Origin: Methylomonas fluvii
GTDB taxonomy: Bacteria; Pseudomonadota; Gammaproteobacteria; Methylococcales; Methylomonadaceae
Assembly (NCBI RefSeq): GCF_014850975.1
Contig: NZ_JACXST010000003.1
Span: forward strand, 372,001-436,000
Direction of reading: 5' to 3'
DNA length: 64,000 nucleotides
Below are positions 45,140 to 55,048 of this stretch, piece by piece (position 1 is the stretch's first letter; each line of letters opens with the position of its first letter). The notes under the pieces are model-generated. The model was not told where the DNA came from. It searched no databases and saw nothing but the letters and a program-made list of their open reading frames with translations. The position numbers and the translations under genes were made by a program.

Positions 45140-46324
45140 ATGGAAGAATTTCATCGTATTAGCCGCCTGCCGCCTTACGTTTTTAATATCGTCAACGAGC
45201 TGAAAGCCAAAGCCCGCGCGGAAGGCGAGGATGTCATTGATTTTGGCATGGGCAATCCGGACCAGCCCACCCCTAAACACATCCTCGACAAGATGTTGGA
45301 AGTGGCGCAACGCGACGATACCCATCGTTATTCGGTTTCCAAAGGCATTCCGCGCTTGCGCAAAGCGATTTGCGGTTGGTACAAACGGCGTTTTGACGTT
45401 GATCTGGATTTTAACACCGAAGCCATTGTCACCATAGGCTCTAAGGAAGGCTTGTCGCATCTGGCTTTAGCCACCCTGGGCCCCGGCGATGTGGTGTTGG
45501 TGCCGAACCCGGCTTACCCGATTCATCCCTATGGTGTAGTGATCGCCGGCGCAGATATTCGGCATGTGCCGTTGACCCCAGGCGTCGATTTTTTTGAGGA
45601 ATTGCAAAAAGGCATCGCCGAATGCTGGCCTAAGCCGAAAATGTTGATTCTGAATTTTCCGGGCAATCCGACCTGCCAATGCGTGGAGCTGGATTTCTTC
45701 GAAAAAGTAGTGGCGATTTGTAAGGAACACAAGATCTGGATCGTTCACGACATTGCTTACGCCGACATCGTGTTTGACGGCTATGTGGCTCCGTCGATAT
45801 TGCAGGTAGAAGGCGCGAAAGACATCGCCGTCGAATTTTTCTCCCTGTCAAAAAGCTACAACATGCCTGGCTGGCGCGTGGGTTTCATGTGCGGTAACCC
45901 CACTTTGGTGGCAGCCTTGACCCGGATTAAATCGTATATGGATTACGGCACGTTTACGCCGATTCAGGTGGCGGCGATTGCAGCGTTGGAAGGGCCGCAA
46001 GAGTGCGTGAAAGAAATTTGCGATATGTATAAAGCCCGCCGCGACGTGTTGTGCGACGGCTTGAATGCGATGGGCTGGCATGTCGAAAAACCCAAGGCCA
46101 CCATGTTTGTCTGGGCCAAGATTCCGGAAGCGTACCGGGAAATGGGTTCCATCGAGTTTGCCAAGAAATTGATCATCGACGCCAAAGTGGCGGTGTCGCC
46201 AGGTATTGGTTTCGGTCAGCACGGCGACGATCACATCCGCTTCAGCTTGATCGAGAACGAGCACCGCACCCGCCAAGCCTTGCGCAGCATCCGTAATATG
46301 CTGAAAAAAGACAACGTAGTATAA
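45140..46324 (+). CDS. alaC: Alanine aminotransferase AlaC
   Basis: A 394-residue class I PLP-dependent aminotransferase that makes alanine from pyruvate and glutamate. The start [25 protein letters not shown] and the motif [20 protein letters not shown] match the AlaC group. Lys238 in [15 protein letters not shown] binds PLP. It lies 37 bases upstream of hom, and in several proteobacteria this aminotransferase is found with the hom-thrC pair, so co-transcription with threonine biosynthesis is likely. Confidence 0.9.
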   Translation: MEEFHRISRLPPYVFNIVNELKAKARAEGEDVIDFGMGNPDQPTPKHILDKMLEVAQRDDTHRYSVSKGIPRLRKAICGWYKRRFDVDLDFNTEAIVTIGSKEGLSHLALATLGPGDVVLVPNPAYPIHPYGVVIAGADIRHVPLTPGVDFFEELQKGIAECWPKPKMLILNFPGNPTCQCVELDFFEKVVAICKEHKIWIVHDIAYADIVFDGYVAPSILQVEGAKDIAVEFFSLSKSYNMPGWRVGFMCGNPTLVAALTRIKSYMDYGTFTPIQVAAIAALEGPQECVKEICDMYKARRDVLCDGLNAMGWHVEKPKATMFVWAKIPEAYREMGSIEFAKKLIIDAKVAVSPGIGFGQHGDDHIRFSLIENEHRTRQALRSIRNMLKKDNVV

Positions 46325-46361
46325 TCGCCGCCATTTTTGGGTATCACGTCAGGAGTCAGGT

Positions 46362-47672
46362 TTGAAGCCGGTAACAGTTGGGGTTTTGGGATTGGGTACC
46401 GTCGGTGGCGGCACCGTCAACGTACTGAAAAGGAATGCTGGGGAAATAGCTCGCCGGGCTGGCCGTGAAATCGTGGTCACCCGCGCTTCTGCGCGCGACC
46501 TGAACCGGACGCGAATTTGTGCGACTGACGGCATCACCTTGACGGCCGATCCGTTTGAAATCGTTAACGACCCGGACATCGATGTGGTCGTCGAACTGAT
46601 AGGCGGCTACGATCTAGCTAAACAACTGGTGTTGACCGCGATTGCCAACGGCAAGCACGTGGTCACAGCCAATAAAGCCCTGATTGCCTTGCACGGCAAC
46701 GAAATCTTCGCCGAAGCCAGTAAAAAAGGCGTGATGGTGATGTTCGAAGCGGCGGTGGCTGGCGGCATACCGATCATCAAAGCCATCCGCGAAGGCTTGG
46801 CCGGTAACCGCATCAAATGGCTGGCAGGCATCATCAACGGCACCGGCAACTTCATCCTCACCGAAATGCGCGACAAGGGCCGCGATTTTGCCGATGTCTT
46901 GGGCGAAGCGCAGGCTTTGGGTTACGCAGAAGCCGATCCTACCTTTGACGTGGAAGGCATCGATGCCGGTCACAAGCTGACCATACTCGCTTCAATTGCC
47001 TTCGGCATCCCGTTGCAGTTCGAAAAGGTGTTCACCGAAGGCATCACCAAAATCACCCGCTTGGACGTTGAATACGCCGAAGCGCTGGGTTATCGGATCA
47101 AAAACTTGGGTATCGCCCGCAAAACTGAGGAAGGCATCGAATTACGCGTGCATCCCACCTTGATTCCCAAACGCCGCTTGATCGCCAACGTTGATGGAGT
47201 GATGAACGCGGTGCTGGTCTGCGGTGATGCGGTCGGGCCGACCTTATATTACGGCGCTGGCGCCGGCGCGGAACCGACTGCGTCGGCGGTCGTCGCCGAC
47301 CTGGTCGATGTGGTCAGAGCGATGACCAGCGATCCCGAAAATCGGGTGCCACACCTGGCTTTCCAGGCCGATGCCATTGCCGACATTCCGGTATTGCCGG
47401 TCGATGAGATTAAAACAGCATACTATCTGCGTTTGACCGCCGAGGATAAGCCCGGCGTGCTAGCCGACGTGAGTCGCATTTTGGCGGCGCACAACATCAG
47501 CATCGAAGCACTGATTCAAAAAGAACCGCCGCAAGGCGAGACTTCCGTGCCCATCATCATGCTGACGCAACTGACTCTGGAAAAAGAAATGAACGCCGCG
47601 ATTGCGGCCATCGAAGCGCTGACGACGGTTAGCGGCAAAGTGGCGCGGATTCGCTTGGAAACTCTAGGATAA
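46362..47672 (+). CDS. hom: Homoserine dehydrogenase
   Basis: Reduces aspartate semialdehyde to homoserine, the branch point to threonine and methionine. The 436-residue product has the NAD(P)-binding GLGTVGGGT at the N-terminus, the catalytic region (GTGNFILTEMRDKG, AEADPTFDVEGIDAGHKL) and a C-terminal ACT domain (YYLRLTAEDKPGVLADVSRIL) for feedback control, as in monofunctional Hom. The start is TTG at 46362 with AGGAG upstream. The thrC gene starts three bases after its stop, so the two are coupled. Confidence 0.93.
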   Translation: MKPVTVGVLGLGTVGGGTVNVLKRNAGEIARRAGREIVVTRASARDLNRTRICATDGITLTADPFEIVNDPDIDVVVELIGGYDLAKQLVLTAIANGKHVVTANKALIALHGNEIFAEASKKGVMVMFEAAVAGGIPIIKAIREGLAGNRIKWLAGIINGTGNFILTEMRDKGRDFADVLGEAQALGYAEADPTFDVEGIDAGHKLTILASIAFGIPLQFEKVFTEGITKITRLDVEYAEALGYRIKNLGIARKTEEGIELRVHPTLIPKRRLIANVDGVMNAVLVCGDAVGPTLYYGAGAGAEPTASAVVADLVDVVRAMTSDPENRVPHLAFQADAIADIPVLPVDEIKTAYYLRLTAEDKPGVLADVSRILAAHNISIEALIQKEPPQGETSVPIIMLTQLTLEKEMNAAIAAIEALTTVSGKVARIRLETLG

Positions 47673-47675
47673 AAA

Positions 47676-48770
47676 ATGGCAACGCAAACACGCTATACAG
47701 GCATTATCGAACGCTACCGCGACCGCTTGCCGGTCTCCGCCGACACCCGGCTGATCAGTCTTTGCGAGGGTAATACCCCGCTGATTCAACTGCAAAACAT
47801 CCCGCGCTTGATCGGCAAGGATGTTGATATCTATGTGAAATTCGAAGGCTTGAATCCGACCGGTTCTTTTAAAGATCGCGGTATGACCATGGCAGTTACC
47901 AAGGCCGTGGAAGAGGGCAGTCAAGCCATTATCTGCGCGTCCACCGGCAATACCTCGGCCGCCGCTGCGGCGTATGCTGTGCGGGCTGGCATACGCGCCT
48001 TCGTTCTAATTCCTGAAGGCAAGATCGCGCTGGGCAAGTTGGCGCAAACCATGATGTACGGCGCGAAAATCATCCAGATCAAAGGCAACTTTGACGCCGG
48101 CATGTCTATCGTCAAGGAAATTGCGGATCATGCACCGGTAACCATCGTTAACTCGATCAATCCTTATCGGATCGACGGCCAAAAAACTGCCGCGTTCGAA
48201 ATTGTCGATGCTTTGGGTGATGCCCCGGATTTCCATTGTTTGCCCGTGGGTAACGCCGGCAATATCACCGCGTACTGGAAGGGCTATAAAGAATATTCAA
48301 CCGATACGGCCGCTCATAAAGCCGTGACCAAAAAACGTCCGGTGATGTGCGGCTATCAAGCCGCCGGCGCCGCGCCATTTTTGGCGGGCCATCCGGTGGA
48401 AAATCCGGAAACGGTCGCTACGGCCATTCGCATCGGTAATCCGCAATCCTGGGATGGAGCCTGGACCGCGCAGAAACAATCCGGTGGTTGGTTCGCATCG
48501 TTTACCGATCCGCAAATTCTGGCCGCGCAAAAAATGTTATCGGCCTACGAAGGTATTTTCTGCGAGCCGGCCTCCGCCACTTCGTTGGCAGGTGCCTTGC
48601 AAGACATCGCAAATGGCAACATCCCGGAAGGCAGTACCATCGTCTGTACCTTGACCGGCAACGGTATCAAAGACCCTGATATCGCCATCGCGCAATGCAA
48701 GGACGATCAACCGATCACGATAGACGCGACGCTCGATGCGGTGAAAAAAGCCATTCTGGATTCGATGTGA
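47676..48770 (+). CDS. thrC: Threonine synthase
   Basis: Converts O-phosphohomoserine to threonine with PLP. The 364-residue protein is the short (Bacillus-like) form. Lys66 in NPTGSFKDRGM binds PLP, ASTGNTSAAAAAYA holds the phosphate and PLP-ring contacts, and VGNAGNITAYWKGY is the glycine-rich loop. It directly follows hom and is ended by a strong terminator, closing the alaC-hom-thrC unit. The separate homoserine kinase gene is not in this window. Confidence 0.93.
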   Translation: MATQTRYTGIIERYRDRLPVSADTRLISLCEGNTPLIQLQNIPRLIGKDVDIYVKFEGLNPTGSFKDRGMTMAVTKAVEEGSQAIICASTGNTSAAAAAYAVRAGIRAFVLIPEGKIALGKLAQTMMYGAKIIQIKGNFDAGMSIVKEIADHAPVTIVNSINPYRIDGQKTAAFEIVDALGDAPDFHCLPVGNAGNITAYWKGYKEYSTDTAAHKAVTKKRPVMCGYQAAGAAPFLAGHPVENPETVATAIRIGNPQSWDGAWTAQKQSGGWFASFTDPQILAAQKMLSAYEGIFCEPASATSLAGALQDIANGNIPEGSTIVCTLTGNGIKDPDIAIAQCKDDQPITIDATLDAVKKAILDSM

Positions 48771-48791
48771 GTCTAGCGATGAGCATCGACA

Positions 48792-48814
48792 AGCCGGCAA
48801 TTGCCGGCTTTTTT
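48792..48814 (+). terminator. Rho-independent terminator after thrC
   Basis: The perfect 18-bp palindrome AGCCGGCAATTGCCGGCT followed by TTTTT lies 21 bases after the thrC stop and just upstream of recJ. Confidence 0.88.
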
Positions 48815-48824
48815 ATTGCCTGAT

Positions 48825-50570
48825 ATGTATTTGCAAAGCGTTAAAAAAGTCATCCTGCCCAGACCGGTGCAGATTAAAAATCCGCACTTTGGCGAGATGG
48901 ACCCGGTGCTGCAACGGATTTTTAGCAGCCGGGGCTTGCAGAGTGCCGATGAGCTGGATCGAAGTCTGGCGAGTTTGCCGTCGCCTTGGTTGCTGACCGG
49001 CATGAAGGAGATGGTCGAATATTTGGTGTCGGCTATCAAACAACAGCAACGGATTAGCGTGGTCGCCGATTTTGATGCCGATGGCGCCACCAGTTGCGCC
49101 TTGGCTCTAAAAGGCCTCGCACTGCTCGGGGCGAAAGCCGTGGATTTTGTGGTGCCCAACCGTTTTGAATACGGTTACGGCTTGACGCCGGAAATCGTTG
49201 AACTGGTGAAGCGGCAGAGCCCCGATATTATCGTTACCGTCGATAATGGCATATCCAGTATTGACGGTGTCAAAGCGGCCAAGGCCGCCGGTATCAAGGT
49301 GTTGATTACCGATCATCATTTACCGGGGGTGGAACTGCCGGACGCCGATGCTATCGTCAATCCCAATTTGCCTAACGATAAGTTTCCAAGCCGAAACATC
49401 GCCGGCGTAGGGGTGATGTTTTATATTTTGATGGCCTTGCGGATTCGCTTGCGCGAATTGCATTGGTTTGAAAAAGCCGGTATCCCCGAGCCGAATCTGG
49501 CGCGTTTGCTGGATTATGTGGCCTTGGGCACTGTCGCGGACGTGGTGGCTTTGGATCAGGTCAACCGGATCTTGGTACATCAAGGCTTATTGCGCATCCG
49601 TTCCGGGCAATGCCAGTCCGGCATCAAAGCTTTGGCCGAAGTGGCCGGCAAGCAATTGGCCGGGATTCATGCCAGCGATCTGGGTTTTTCCATCGCGCCA
49701 CGCTTGAACGCTGCCGGACGGATGGACGATATGTCTTTAGGTATTCAGTGCTTGCTGACCGACGATGCCGGCTTAGCGCATGATATCGCCGAACAATTGC
49801 ATGCTTTGAACCAAGACCGAAAAGAAGTCGAAGGCCAGATGAAGACCGAGGCGATGGTATTGCTCTCGGAAATGAAAGCTCTGGATGAAAAGCACGTGCC
49901 GGCTGGAGTGTGTTTATATGACGGTAATTGGCATCAAGGCGTGATCGGCATCTTGGCATCTCGGATCAAGGACCGCTTGCACAGGCCGGTGATCGCCTTT
50001 GCACCAGCCGATAATGGCGATATTAAAGGTTCGGCGCGTTCCATCTCCGGCGTGCATATCCGCGATGTGCTCAGTGAAATCGCTGCCAAACATCCGCAGA
50101 TATTAAGCAAATTTGGCGGCCACGCGATGGCAGCGGGTCTGACGATTAAGCTACACGATTATCCGCATTTTGCGCTAGCCTTTGCCGAGACAGTGGCAGC
50201 GAAACTGGAGTTGGTGGATCTGGAACAGAAGGTCTATTCCGACGGTGAGCTGGATGAGCAACATATGACTTTGGCCTTCGCGGAAACGCTCCAGCAAGCG
50301 GCGGTATGGGGGCAAAGCTTTCCCGAGCCGGTATTCAATGGGGTATTCGATGTGATCCAATGCCGAATCGTCGGGCAGCAGCATTTAAAATTTGTGTTGC
50401 GCTTGCCGTTTAGCGGCCAGTTACTGGATGCAATCGCGTTTTTTGCCGATCACCCGGAAAAATGGTTGGGTTGCCGAAAAATCAACGCGGCCTATAAACT
50501 GGATATTAACGAATTTCGCGGCCAACGCAGCCTGCAACTGTTGTTACATTATCTGGAGAAATGGGAATAA
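48825..50570 (+). CDS. recJ: Single-stranded-DNA-specific exonuclease RecJ
   Basis: A 5'-3' single-strand exonuclease for recombination and mismatch repair. The DHH-family motifs are visible: VVADFDADGATS (motif I), VTVDNGISS (II), ITDHHLPG (III, DHH), VALGTVADVVAL (IV) and, in the DHHA1 part, GVIGILASRIKDRLHRPVIAF and FGGHAMAAGLTI. Length (581 residues) matches E. coli RecJ (577). I use the ATG at 48825; the TTG at 48801 lies inside the terminator stem. No strong ribosome-binding site is seen. Confidence 0.93.
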   Translation: MYLQSVKKVILPRPVQIKNPHFGEMDPVLQRIFSSRGLQSADELDRSLASLPSPWLLTGMKEMVEYLVSAIKQQQRISVVADFDADGATSCALALKGLALLGAKAVDFVVPNRFEYGYGLTPEIVELVKRQSPDIIVTVDNGISSIDGVKAAKAAGIKVLITDHHLPGVELPDADAIVNPNLPNDKFPSRNIAGVGVMFYILMALRIRLRELHWFEKAGIPEPNLARLLDYVALGTVADVVALDQVNRILVHQGLLRIRSGQCQSGIKALAEVAGKQLAGIHASDLGFSIAPRLNAAGRMDDMSLGIQCLLTDDAGLAHDIAEQLHALNQDRKEVEGQMKTEAMVLLSEMKALDEKHVPAGVCLYDGNWHQGVIGILASRIKDRLHRPVIAFAPADNGDIKGSARSISGVHIRDVLSEIAAKHPQILSKFGGHAMAAGLTIKLHDYPHFALAFAETVAAKLELVDLEQKVYSDGELDEQHMTLAFAETLQQAAVWGQSFPEPVFNGVFDVIQCRIVGQQHLKFVLRLPFSGQLLDAIAFFADHPEKWLGCRKINAAYKLDINEFRGQRSLQLLLHYLEKWE

Positions 50571-50576
50571 GCGCCT

Positions 50577-52118
50577 ATGTCTGAGAGATTGTTACGCTGG
50601 ATAGACGCACATACACTGGCTTTGCTGCTGGCGATTATGCTGTTGCGCGGTGGATTTTTGCTGATCAACGGTTTTGATTTGATCGGTGACGAAAGCTATT
50701 ACTGGGATTGGTCGCGCCGACCGGATTGGTGCTATTACAGCAAGCCGCCGATGATCGCCTGGCTGATAGGTGCGTTTACCTGGCTGTTGGGCGATTACAC
50801 GTTTACCGTACGCTTGCCGGCCCTGTTGTTGGGCACGGTATTTCTAGGGTATTTTCACGCGACCGCCAAAGCATTTTACGGTGCGCGGGGTGGTGCCTTG
50901 GCGCTGTTGCTGGTGTTGGCGACGCCGATCAATGTGTTGGCCAACTTCCTGATGACCATCGATGCACCGCTGTATTGTTTCTGGATAATCACCGTTTACT
51001 ATTTAAGACGGGCGCTGTTCGACAATCAGGCGCGCGCCTGGCTATGGGCCGGTTTGGCTAGCGCCGCCGCCTTGCTCAGCAAGCAATCGGCACTGATCTT
51101 ACCGTTAATGTTGCTGATCTTTTTAGCCTTGGATAAGCAACGCCGAGGTTTGTTGAAAAAAGAGTTTCTGATTTATTTAAGCCCTATTGTGATCGCGGCA
51201 GTGCCGATTTTATGGTGGAACCAACAGCACGATTGGGTGATGTTCGGGCATAGCAAAGGCCATTTCGGTAACCATGAACCGGTCAGCGTGCTCAAGCATT
51301 TACAATGGGCTCGAGATTTTCTGCTTTATCAGCTATTACTCGTTTCGCCGGTGCTGTTTGTGCTGGTGTTGATTAGCAGCGCGCAAGCGGCGTTCAATTT
51401 TAAACGCCTGACTGCGGAGCAACGGTTTTTATTATTGATGGGGCCAGCCTTGTTACTGGGCGTTTTGCTGCTCAGTGTGCTGCAAAAAGCCCAAGGTAAT
51501 TGGCCTATGCCGTTTTATTTTACCGGCTTGATTTTGTTGGCCGGCAACTGGTTGGCTGGTGCCTGGAAAAAAGCCTTGAAATACGGCATCGTACTGGGTT
51601 TGGTGATGGTACTGTTGACCTATTCGCTGCCCATCGTGTTACAAGTGTTTAAATTGCAAAACACGGCGTTCGATCCCACCAAGCGTTTTAACAGCTGGCA
51701 GGAGTTGGCGATTGACGTGCATTTCGAGCGCTTGATCAGTCTGCCCAATCTGGATAATACCTTTGTGGTGGCCTTGGGCCATCGTTATCTGGCGAGCGAG
51801 TTGGCGTTTTATTTGCCCGATCATCCCCAGGTTTATCGTTATGAAACCAGTGGTTTGGTGACGTCGCAGTACGAAGTTTGGCCCGGTCCGCATGGGTTTG
51901 TCGGCAAAAAGGGCTTTGTGGTCGGTGAAACCTCGGAGGAAAACCTACCCGCGGAATTGAAAGCGGCGTTTCAAAATTTTCGCTTCTTGGCGCAAATCCC
52001 CAATCCTGCCAAGCCGAATTCCCCGTATTACCTGTACTTAGGTGAAAATCTGAAGTTTTGGCCGGAAACCGTCCGGCTAACATTAGATAAGGAAAGCTAT
52101 GCCCCATCTGAAAATTAG
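50577..52118 (+). CDS. ArnT-like family 39 glycosyltransferase
   Basis: A 513-residue polytopic membrane transferase with about ten transmembrane segments. The first periplasmic loop holds LIGDESYYWDWSRRPDWCYYSKPPMIAW, the GT39/ArnT-type DE motif that binds the lipid-linked sugar donor. Such enzymes move a sugar from undecaprenyl-phosphate to lipid A, glycans or proteins on the outer face of the inner membrane. The gene starts six bases after recJ and overlaps the PAP2 phosphatase gene by 20 bases, so a linked role in envelope-lipid modification and recycling of the lipid carrier is likely. Confidence 0.87.
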   Translation: MSERLLRWIDAHTLALLLAIMLLRGGFLLINGFDLIGDESYYWDWSRRPDWCYYSKPPMIAWLIGAFTWLLGDYTFTVRLPALLLGTVFLGYFHATAKAFYGARGGALALLLVLATPINVLANFLMTIDAPLYCFWIITVYYLRRALFDNQARAWLWAGLASAAALLSKQSALILPLMLLIFLALDKQRRGLLKKEFLIYLSPIVIAAVPILWWNQQHDWVMFGHSKGHFGNHEPVSVLKHLQWARDFLLYQLLLVSPVLFVLVLISSAQAAFNFKRLTAEQRFLLLMGPALLLGVLLLSVLQKAQGNWPMPFYFTGLILLAGNWLAGAWKKALKYGIVLGLVMVLLTYSLPIVLQVFKLQNTAFDPTKRFNSWQELAIDVHFERLISLPNLDNTFVVALGHRYLASELAFYLPDHPQVYRYETSGLVTSQYEVWPGPHGFVGKKGFVVGETSEENLPAELKAAFQNFRFLAQIPNPAKPNSPYYLYLGENLKFWPETVRLTLDKESYAPSEN

Positions 52119-52794
52119 ACGCGCGCGCAACGAACTCATGCTCGTGTTGCTATTGGCGGCACTGACCACACTATTGTTCGGGCTGACTGACCTGGATTTA
52201 CGCCTGGCGGCCTTGTTTTATCATCCGGAAAATTCCGGGGATGTCTGGCCGACCCAGCATTGGTGGCCATGGAAACTGCTGTATGACTACGCTTTTCCGT
52301 TCACCTTGTGGGCAGGTTTGATCGCGTTGGCGGTTTATGTTCTGAGTCATTTCCACGCTTCTACGCAGCGTTTTCGCAGGAAGGCCTTATATATTCTGCT
52401 GGTCATCGCTTTAGGTCCGGGCTTGGTGGTCAATCTTATCGTTAAAGATCATTGGGGAAGACCCCGGCCGGTGCATGTTAGCCAGTTCGGCGGCGAGTAT
52501 CAGTATGTGCCGCCTGCCAAATTTGGCCACACCCCGGATAAGTCTTTCGTCTGCGGCCACTGTTCGGTGGGCTATACATTTTTTGTATTGTATTTTTTGT
52601 CGCAAAACCACAAAGCCATTTATTTTCTGCTGACGATAGTCTTGGCTTGGACCTTGGGCTTTACTCGAATGACCTCGGGCGGACATTTTGCGTCGGATAT
52701 TTTGTGGTCCGGATACCTGGTATTTTTAGTGGCTTATGCCTTGTACTATGGTTGGTATATTCGAATAAAACCGGACGTGAAGATCGCGCAATGA
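52099..52794 (+). CDS. PAP2-family membrane phosphatase
   Basis: A 231-residue protein with about five transmembrane helices and the three PAP2 motifs: KDHWGRPRP, FVCGHCSVGY (the usual SGH is CGH) and TRMTSGGHFASD. It removes phosphate from lipid phosphates such as undecaprenyl pyrophosphate or from lipid A. It begins within the last 20 bases of the glycosyltransferase gene and its stop overlaps the YaiI-family start by four bases, so all three are translationally linked. Confidence 0.88.
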   Translation: MPHLKIRRARNELMLVLLLAALTTLLFGLTDLDLRLAALFYHPENSGDVWPTQHWWPWKLLYDYAFPFTLWAGLIALAVYVLSHFHASTQRFRRKALYILLVIALGPGLVVNLIVKDHWGRPRPVHVSQFGGEYQYVPPAKFGHTPDKSFVCGHCSVGYTFFVLYFLSQNHKAIYFLLTIVLAWTLGFTRMTSGGHFASDILWSGYLVFLVAYALYYGWYIRIKPDVKIAQ

Positions 52795-53252
52795 CGGTGG
52801 CAATCAAGATTTGGGTGGATGCGGATGCCTGTCCTAATTTGATCAAAACCGTTTTGTTCCGCGTCGCCCAAAAAAGGCAGTTGGAATTGCTGCTGATTGC
52901 CAATCAAAGCATCGCCGCGCCACCATCCCGTTACATCAAATCCATTCGCGTCAGCGGCGGTTTCGATGTCGCTGATGATTATATCGTCGAGCATCTGCGG
53001 GCCGGCGATCTGGCGATTACCGGTGATATTCCGCTGGCCGCAAAAATCTTAGCCAAGCAGGGGTTTGTGATTAATCCGCGTGGCGAAGCGTATACGGTCG
53101 AGAATATCGGTGAGAAACTGGCCATGCGTGATTTTATGGAAGGCTTGCGCGACAACGGTTTGGCATCCGGTGGTGCGGCGGCGATGACGGCCAAAGATGT
53201 CCAAAATTTCGCCAACGCGCTGGATAGATTTTTGGCCGCCCGGCAAATATAA
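52791..53252 (+). CDS. YaiI/YqxD family (DUF188, UPF0178) protein
   Basis: A 153-residue PIN-like fold protein: IKIWVDADACPNLIKTVLFRVAQKR, DDYIVEHLRAGDLAITGDIPLAAKIL and the terminal AALDRFLAA pattern are typical of DUF188. The conserved Asp residues suggest metal binding and possible nuclease activity, but no function is established for the family. The ATG overlaps the PAP2 stop (ATGA). Confidence 0.9.
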   Translation: MTVAIKIWVDADACPNLIKTVLFRVAQKRQLELLLIANQSIAAPPSRYIKSIRVSGGFDVADDYIVEHLRAGDLAITGDIPLAAKILAKQGFVINPRGEAYTVENIGEKLAMRDFMEGLRDNGLASGGAAAMTAKDVQNFANALDRFLAARQI

Positions 53253-53321
53253 CAGGCTGAGTTTTCAGGGTTAGCTTGATATAATGCCCCGGTTTTATAT
53301 ACCTAAACACGAGAGATTTGC

Positions 53322-54197
53322 ATGATTCAAGGTAGTATCGTTGCGCTGGTAACCCCGATGATGGAAGACGGTGCGGTGGATGAAGCCAGTCTGAAACGGC
53401 TGGTCGAATTTCATATAGAGCAAGGGACTGACGCATTGGTGGCGGTCGGTACGACGGGTGAATCGGCAACTCTGGATGAAGACGAACATTGCGCAGTCAT
53501 TAAACTTATCGTCGACTGCGTGGGCGGACGGATACCGGTCATCGCCGGCACCGGTGCCAATTGCACCCGCGAAGCGATACACCTGACTCAAAAAGCCAAG
53601 CAAGCTGGTGCGGACGCCTGTTTGCTGGTCACACCTTATTACAACAAACCGACCCAGGAAGGCTTGTACCTGCATTACAAAGCCATCGCCGAAGCGGTCG
53701 ATATTCCGCAAATTCTGTACAACGTGCCGGGGCGCACCGCCTGCGACTTGTTGCCGGAAACCGTGGGCAGACTGGCGAAAATCGATAACATCGTGGGTGT
53801 GAAGGAAGCGACCGGCAAGTTGGAAAGGGTTAAACAAATCCGCGATTTAACCGGCGGCGATTTTGCGCTGTATACCGGCGACGACGCCACCAGCTGCGAA
53901 TTTTGTTTGCTGGGCGGCAACGGCAGCATTACCGTGACCGGCAACGTGGCGCCCAAACTGGTCCATGAAATGTTGGCAGCGGCGATGGCGGGTGATCGCG
54001 CGACTGCCGAGGCGATAGATGCCAAATTGACGGGTTTGCACAGCAGCCTGTTCATACAATCCAACCCCATTCCGGTCAAATGGGCGGTGGCGGAAATGGG
54101 TTTGATGGGCCAAGGTATTCGATTGCCTTTGACTTGGCTGACCGAGGAATGTTTCGCTACCGTGCGCGCGGCGATGCGTCAAGCCGGCGTTTTATAA
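53322..54197 (+). CDS. dapA: 4-hydroxy-tetrahydrodipicolinate synthase
   Basis: Condenses pyruvate with aspartate semialdehyde in lysine and diaminopimelate synthesis. The 291-residue product shows GTTGES (Thr-Thr of the proton relay), [16 protein letters not shown] (catalytic Tyr) and [12 protein letters not shown] (Schiff-base Lys). GAGAG precedes the ATG. It is followed two bases later by bamC, the arrangement known in E. coli and many gammaproteobacteria. Confidence 0.95.
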   Translation: MIQGSIVALVTPMMEDGAVDEASLKRLVEFHIEQGTDALVAVGTTGESATLDEDEHCAVIKLIVDCVGGRIPVIAGTGANCTREAIHLTQKAKQAGADACLLVTPYYNKPTQEGLYLHYKAIAEAVDIPQILYNVPGRTACDLLPETVGRLAKIDNIVGVKEATGKLERVKQIRDLTGGDFALYTGDDATSCEFCLLGGNGSITVTGNVAPKLVHEMLAAAMAGDRATAEAIDAKLTGLHSSLFIQSNPIPVKWAVAEMGLMGQGIRLPLTWLTEECFATVRAAMRQAGVL

Positions 54198-54199
54198 CC

Positions 54200-54949
54200 A
54201 TGAAAACTCGCCTATATGGTCGTCTGGCGCTGGTTTCGGCGTTGCTGTTGAACGCCTCGTGCAGCACCATCAAGAGCTGGTTTCCGGATAAGGAAAGAGA
54301 TTATCAGTTTACTACCGAAATCCCCGAATTAGTCGTCCCGGACGATCTGAAAACCAAGACCTTGGCGACCCGCCCGGTAAGCAATACGCCGGAACCTGCA
54401 TCAGAGCCGATGCGGCAGGAGCCTGTCCGATCCGCGGCAGCCGCCGTAGAACCGGCGCCCAGTAAGCCGGAAAAAACCGAAGCTAAAGACACTGTCGCGG
54501 CAGCCGGTTCCGGGAAAAGCGTGCAAGCGGCCGGCAGCAGTGGCGTCAGCAGTTTACAAATCGATCAATCCGCCACTCAGGCGTGGTGGATAGTCGGCAA
54601 AGCCTTGAGCCGGCAAAAATTGGAAGTGGTCGAGCGGAATATGGACAAAGGCTATTTCTTCGTCAAATACGATCCTGACGCGATTAAGCCTGAAGACGGT
54701 TCCATTCTGGACGAAATCACTTTTTTATTCGGCGACGATCCTAGCCAGGAACAGGAATACCGGATAAGCCTGCATCAACTCGATGAATTGCTTACCGAAG
54801 TGACGGTGCAAGATAGTGACGGCAAAACCCTGTCAAATGTCGCTGCGACCTCCTTGCTCAGATTAATCACCGAAGGCATCAACCAGGATATACCCAGCAA
54901 TAACGCTGACAAGTCGGACAAAGCCACCGACAACACCGCGGCGCCATAA
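54200..54949 (+). CDS. bamC: Outer-membrane assembly lipoprotein BamC
   Basis: Accessory lipoprotein of the BAM complex that inserts beta-barrel proteins. I start it at ATG 54200, two bases after dapA; the longer frame would overlap dapA. The 249-residue product has a lipoprotein signal ending LLLNASC (Cys21), a disordered linker (DKERDYQFTTEIPELVVPDDLKT, the BamD-binding stretch) and one helix-grip domain (LQIDQSATQAWWIVGKALSRQKLEVVERNMDKGYFFVKY). It appears shorter than E. coli BamC (344), which has two such domains. Confidence 0.85.
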   Translation: MKTRLYGRLALVSALLLNASCSTIKSWFPDKERDYQFTTEIPELVVPDDLKTKTLATRPVSNTPEPASEPMRQEPVRSAAAAVEPAPSKPEKTEAKDTVAAAGSGKSVQAAGSSGVSSLQIDQSATQAWWIVGKALSRQKLEVVERNMDKGYFFVKYDPDAIKPEDGSILDEITFLFGDDPSQEQEYRISLHQLDELLTEVTVQDSDGKTLSNVAATSLLRLITEGINQDIPSNNADKSDKATDNTAAP

Positions 54950-55048
54950 AATCGCCGCATTGTTTGCGGTTTGGGGCTTACCGTGTTTTATCTCCGGAAT
55001 GTCCTGTATTTACTCTTTTAGCTATAAAAAACCACTCAAACACAGCCC

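Noticed and set aside
54080-54199. Upstream extension of the bamC frame into dapA
   Set aside because: The ATG at 54200 starts a proper lipoprotein signal; the extension overlaps dapA and looks like its shifted frame.
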